Source of the DNA: Flavobacterium chryseum
GTDB lineage: Bacteria; Bacteroidota; Bacteroidia; Flavobacteriales; Flavobacteriaceae
Direction: 5' to 3'
Assembly: GCF_004362015.1 (NCBI RefSeq)
Contig: NZ_SNWW01000004.1
Location: forward strand, 248,001 to 312,000
Length of the DNA stretch: 64,000 bases
This document shows, piece by piece, positions 61,486 to 64,000 of this stretch. The notes beneath the pieces were generated by a model that was not told the DNA's origin, ran no database searches, and saw only the letters and a list, made by a program, of their open reading frames with translations. The first letter of the stretch is position 1. Each line of letters begins with the position of its first letter. The position numbers were made by a program, and so were the translations under genes.

Positions 61486-61505
61486 CCTTACTAACCAAAA
61501 ACCTA

Positions 61506-61916
61506 ATGAAAGTAACCATATCAAGAAAAGCACATTTTAATGCTGCACATCGATTGCACAGGAAGGATTGGACATTTGAAAAAAACGATGCTGTTTTTGG
61601 AAAATGCAACAATGCCAATTTTCATGGTCATAATTATGGTTTAACGGTTAGTGTTACAGGAAAAATTGATCCCGAAACTGGTTTTGTTTTAGATGTGAAA
61701 GTATTAGCGGACATTATACGCGAAGAAGTAGAAGTACCGTTTGATCACAAAAACCTGAATCTGGATGTTCCGGAATTTCAGGATTTGAATCCAACTGCAG
61801 AAAATATTGCGGTTGTGATATGGAATAAAATTAGAAAAAGAATTCAACCCGATTTTGATTTAGAAATCGTTTTGAATGAAACGGACCGCAATTTTGTAAC
61901 TTATAAAGGAGAATAA
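61506..61916 (+). CDS. 6-pyruvoyl-tetrahydropterin synthase/QueD family enzyme
   Basis: A 136-residue T-fold enzyme. Zinc-binding His residues appear in KAHFNAAHRL and NFHGHNYGLTV, the catalytic Cys in FGKCNNANFHGH, and VPFDHKNLN and PTAENIAVVIW complete the family pattern. It could make 6-carboxy-tetrahydropterin for queuosine (QueD) or act in a pterin pathway; other queuosine genes are not in the window. It is followed by bcp three bases later. Confidence 0.9.
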   Translation: MKVTISRKAHFNAAHRLHRKDWTFEKNDAVFGKCNNANFHGHNYGLTVSVTGKIDPETGFVLDVKVLADIIREEVEVPFDHKNLNLDVPEFQDLNPTAENIAVVIWNKIRKRIQPDFDLEIVLNETDRNFVTYKGE

Positions 61917-61919
61917 TAA

Positions 61920-62381
61920 ATGTCATTAAAAATAGGAGATATAGTTCCGAATTTTACTGCAAAAAATAGTCACGGAGAAGTTTTTGAAAGCCAAAGTGTT
62001 TTAGGAAGAAAGCCACTTGTAATTTATTTTTATCCAAAAGATAATACGCCGGGTTGTACTACTGAAGCGTGCAGTTTTAGAGACCAATACGAAGATTTTA
62101 AAGATTTAGGTGCTGAAGTTATTGGTATTAGCAGCGATAGTGTAAAATCACACCACAAATTTGCTAAAAAGTACGAGTTGCCTTTTATATTGTTATCAGA
62201 TCAGGATAAAAAATTGAGACATCTTTTTGGTGTTCACAATAATTTATTTGGTCTTTTACCGGGAAGAGTCACGTATATAATAGACAGGAATGGCGTTGTA
62301 ATTTATATTTTTGATAGTATGAATGCATCCAAACATATTCCGAAAGCATTAGAAACAGTTAAAGAATTAGTATCTAATTAA
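61920..62381 (+). CDS. bcp: Thioredoxin-dependent thiol peroxidase (Bcp/PrxQ)
   Basis: A 153-residue atypical two-Cys peroxiredoxin that reduces hydroperoxides. PKDNTPGCTTEACSFRD gives the peroxidatic Cys and a resolving Cys five residues later. FYPK, VIGISSDSV and GRVTYIIDRNGVV are also typical of PrxQ. It is packed within an idi-PTPS-bcp-manA run. Confidence 0.94.
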   Translation: MSLKIGDIVPNFTAKNSHGEVFESQSVLGRKPLVIYFYPKDNTPGCTTEACSFRDQYEDFKDLGAEVIGISSDSVKSHHKFAKKYELPFILLSDQDKKLRHLFGVHNNLFGLLPGRVTYIIDRNGVVIYIFDSMNASKHIPKALETVKELVSN

Positions 62382-62415
62382 AAAGAAGTAATAAATAGTA
62401 GCCGAAATTAAACTT

Positions 62416-63384
62416 ATGAAACCGAAAATGTACCCTTTGCAATTTGAACCCATTTTAAAAGACAGAATCTGGGGAGGAGAAAAACTAAAAACAATTCTTA
62501 ATAAACCTATTACTTCAAAAATAACTGGTGAAAGCTGGGAATTATCAACTGTAGAAGGCGATGTAAGTGTTGTAGCAAATGGAGTTTTGAAAGGAAAATC
62601 ATTAATGGAACTTATTGATGAAACACCAAACGAAATTTTAGGAACTGAAGTTTACAAGCGTTTTGGCAAACAATTTCCGTTGCTTTTTAAGTACCTTGAT
62701 GCAAGAGAAGATCTTTCGATACAAGTACATCCGAATGATAAATTGGCAAAAGAGCGTCACAATTCATTTGGTAAAACCGAAATGTGGTTTGTAACACAAG
62801 CTGATGTAGATGCGAGAATCATTGTTGGATTTAAAGAAAATTCAAGCAAAGAAGAATACCTGAAACATTTACACGATAATACATTAGTTTCTATTTTAGA
62901 TGATGTAAAAGCAAAACCCGGAGATGTTTTCTTTCTGGAAACAGGAACAGTTCACGCCATTGGTGCCGGTTTGGTTGTAGCAGAAATTCAGCAAACATCA
63001 GACATTACCTATCGCTTGTATGATTTTGATCGTGTAGACGCGCAGGGAAACAAAAGAGAATTGCATGTAGATTTAGCACTTGATGCGATAAACTATAATA
63101 AGGTAGAAACACAGAAAAAATACGAATCAAAAACAAATACTTCAAATGTTGTTGTTGATTGCCCGTATTTTACAACGAATTATATTCCGTTAGAAAGCAA
63201 AGTTGAGGTTAAAAAATCAGGTGCGTCTTTTACGGTTTATATGTGTATTGAAGGAAGTTTTGAAATTGAATATGACGGTTTTAAAAACACGTATATAAAA
63301 GGAGATACAATTTTAGTTCCGGCTGAGATAAATGCCTTTATTTTGAATGGAAAAGCTTCTATTTTAGAAATTTACATTTCATAG
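62416..63384 (+). CDS. manA: Mannose-6-phosphate isomerase, class I
   Basis: A 322-residue cupin metalloenzyme of the short (Bacillus-type) ManA group. Zinc-binding residues appear in LSIQVHPNDKLA, KTEMWFV and TGTVHAIGAGL; FEPILKDRIWGGEKL and ESWELSTVEGDVSVVANG are typical. It interconverts fructose-6-P and mannose-6-P. Mannose-6-P would be the acceptor if the nonulosonate synthase at 26,921 makes Kdn-9-P. An internal ATG (MYPLQF) four codons in is a possible alternative start. Confidence 0.93.
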   Translation: MKPKMYPLQFEPILKDRIWGGEKLKTILNKPITSKITGESWELSTVEGDVSVVANGVLKGKSLMELIDETPNEILGTEVYKRFGKQFPLLFKYLDAREDLSIQVHPNDKLAKERHNSFGKTEMWFVTQADVDARIIVGFKENSSKEEYLKHLHDNTLVSILDDVKAKPGDVFFLETGTVHAIGAGLVVAEIQQTSDITYRLYDFDRVDAQGNKRELHVDLALDAINYNKVETQKKYESKTNTSNVVVDCPYFTTNYIPLESKVEVKKSGASFTVYMCIEGSFEIEYDGFKNTYIKGDTILVPAEINAFILNGKASILEIYIS

Positions 63385-63406
63385 CGCGTTATAAAAAGAT
63401 TATATG

Positions 63407-63414
63407 TACTTTTG
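63407..63414 (+). promoter_or_regulatory. -7 box TACTTTTG for the 88-residue protein gene
   Basis: Exact TAnnTTTG match followed by GCAGTCGC, 26 bases before the ATG at 63,441; the gene thus has its own promoter despite following manA by only 56 bases. Confidence 0.5.
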
Positions 63415-63440
63415 CAGTCGCAAATTAAAATTAAAATAAA

Positions 63441-63707
63441 ATGGCAAACGTTAAAAATTTAAAGAAAGACATCAATTTCGTATTAGGAGATATTATTGAG
63501 GCAATTTACTTATTTGAAATGTCTACAACAGGAAATCCTACACCAGAAACGAATGCTTTGATCGATCAGGCAATCGCTGCTTTTGATACTTTGATTACTA
63601 AAGTAAATGCAAAGAACGTTGAAAATAAAAAAGCACATTTCAAACAAATAAATGTTGAATTGGAAGAAACTGCAAATCAATTGATTACTAAAATCAACGA
63701 ATTGTAG
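63441..63707 (+). CDS. Small conserved helical protein
   Basis: An 88-residue soluble protein predicted to be all helix, without cysteine or signal peptide: MANVKNLKKDINFVLGDIIE, IDQAIAAFDTLITKVNAK, ELEETANQLITKINEL. It has its own promoter box and a consensus-like start, and small proteins of this type are common in Flavobacteria. I do not know its function. It is upstream of two tRNA genes. Confidence 0.78.
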   Translation: MANVKNLKKDINFVLGDIIEAIYLFEMSTTGNPTPETNALIDQAIAAFDTLITKVNAKNVENKKAHFKQINVELEETANQLITKINEL

Positions 63708-63738
63708 TCAAAAAAAAGTATAAAAAGTTTGATTTTTT

Positions 63739-63769
63739 TTTGGAAAAACGAAAAACAGGCTTATCTTTG
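63739..63769 (+). promoter_or_regulatory. Promoter of tRNA-Thr copy 1
   Basis: TTTG (63,739-63,742), 19 bases, then TATCTTTG (63,762-63,769): a full match to the Bacteroidota TTG-N17-23-TAnnTTTG promoter. The tRNA begins 15 bases after the box. Confidence 0.8.
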
Positions 63770-63784
63770 CACCCGTAATGAGTC

Positions 63785-63858
63785 GCCAGCGTAGCTCAGT
63801 TGGCTAGAGCAGCTGATTTGTAATCAGCAGGTCGTGGGTTCGAGTCCCTCCGCCGGCT
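63785..63858 (+). tRNA. tRNA-Thr (anticodon UGU), copy 1
   Basis: A 74-base cloverleaf without encoded CCA. The acceptor arm is GCCAGCG/CGCCGGC, the D arm GCTC/GAGC, the anticodon stem GCTGA/TCAGC with loop TTTGTAA (anticodon TGT), and the T arm GTGGG/CCCTC with loop TTCGAGT. Two mismatches are visible: A4-C69 in the acceptor stem and U50-U64 in the T stem. Confidence 0.93.
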
Positions 63859-63864
63859 CAGCGT

Positions 63865-63892
63865 AAAACCATCACTTTTTAGTGGTGGTTTT
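63865..63892 (+). terminator. Terminator after tRNA-Thr copy 1
   Basis: AAAACCATCACT (63,865-63,876) pairs with AGTGGTGGTTTT (63,881-63,892) with one G-U pair and a TTTT loop, then continues into a T run. Confidence 0.8.
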
Positions 63893-63918
63893 TTTATTTA
63901 AATTAGAGGTGAATTTAT

Positions 63919-63950
63919 TTTGGAAATACGAAAAAACCAATCTATCTTTG
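63919..63950 (+). promoter_or_regulatory. Promoter of tRNA-Thr copy 2
   Basis: TTTG (63,919-63,922), 20 bases, then TATCTTTG (63,943-63,950). The box and the following CACCCGTAATGAGTC are identical to copy 1, so promoter and gene were duplicated together. Confidence 0.78.
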
Positions 63951-63965
63951 CACCCGTAATGAGTC

Positions 63966-64000
63966 GCCAGCGTAGCTCAGTTGGCTAGAGCAGCTGATTT
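63966..64000 (+). tRNA. tRNA-Thr copy 2, cut by the window end
   Basis: The first 35 bases are identical to copy 1, including A4, and begin 181 bases after it. The rest lies outside the window, so identity of the anticodon is assumed from the shared sequence up to CTGATTT. Confidence 0.85.

Overview
The window looks like chromosome of a Flavobacterium-like member of the Bacteroidota. It is AT-rich. Upstream regions repeatedly carry the Bacteroidota -7 box TAnnTTTG and lack Shine-Dalgarno runs. It holds a PorV-family type IX secretion protein, a DUF4105 protein and the flavobacterial housekeeping order kdsD-tatC-carboxymuconolactone decarboxylase-lptB. The species assignment is inference; no rRNA is present.

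Region 1 (about 1-43,090) is one long plus-strand surface-polysaccharide locus. It opens with an amidation cassette (WbpG-type amidotransferase, HisH-like, HisF-like). Next comes a 6-deoxy-L-hexosamine cassette (FnlA dehydratase/epimerase, an RmlD-like reductase, an FnlC-type 2-epimerase) with a WbuB-type transferase, then a WbpV-like/WbpL-like pair that can start a chain on undecaprenyl phosphate. After these lie a cupin ketoisomerase/epimerase and a DegT aminotransferase, rmlC-rmlD-rmlA (no rmlB in the window), and a WbpM/PglF 4,6-dehydratase. A Wzm/Wzt ABC exporter with a Wzt C-terminal domain follows, then glycosyltransferases of the GT2, GT4 and GT32 types and a frameshifted acyltransferase.

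A second sugar module begins at 25,768: a CMP-nonulosonate synthetase fused to a KdsC-type phosphatase, a short NeuB-type synthase, a pyruvyltransferase-family protein, a further GT-B enzyme, an MBOAT/SGNH O-acetylation pair, a GT11 with a long C-terminal extension, more GT4/GT2 enzymes, a hexapeptide acetyltransferase, an O-antigen ligase/polymerase-like membrane protein and finally a WcaJ/PglC-type initiating transferase. The two initiating enzymes, one ABC exporter and one Wzy/WaaL-like protein suggest either more than one glycan or a heavily decorated chain. The Rml, Fnl and WbpM/aminotransferase genes fit the sugar types known from Flavobacterium psychrophilum O-antigen (L-Rha, L-FucNAc, a 4-amino-QuiNAc derivative). 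The amidation and nonulosonate modules add to that set.

Region 2 (about 43,090-63,710) is ordinary core genome: DUF4105 protein and PorV-family protein (minus), pssA and a GH25 lysozyme (plus), a small DUF5808-like protein, lptB, a CMD protein, tatC and kdsD (minus), recQ (plus), a small conserved protein (minus), an FAD oxidoreductase and an unknown protein (plus), quinone oxidoreductase and aminopeptidase P (minus), a META-domain lipoprotein (plus), msrA/msrB (minus), then idi, a PTPS/QueD protein, bcp, manA and a small conserved protein (plus). The gaps hold several long perfect or near-perfect inverted repeats of the kind scattered through flavobacterial genomes.

Region 3 (63,739-64,000) has two tandem tRNA-Thr(UGU) genes, each with its own promoter; the second runs off the window. 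I saw no CRISPR array, insertion sequence, prophage or replication origin. The most interesting items are the compact CMP-nonulosonate pathway, the acetamidino-6-deoxy-L-hexosamine pathway, the acyltransferase broken at an A6 run, and the GT11 fusion.
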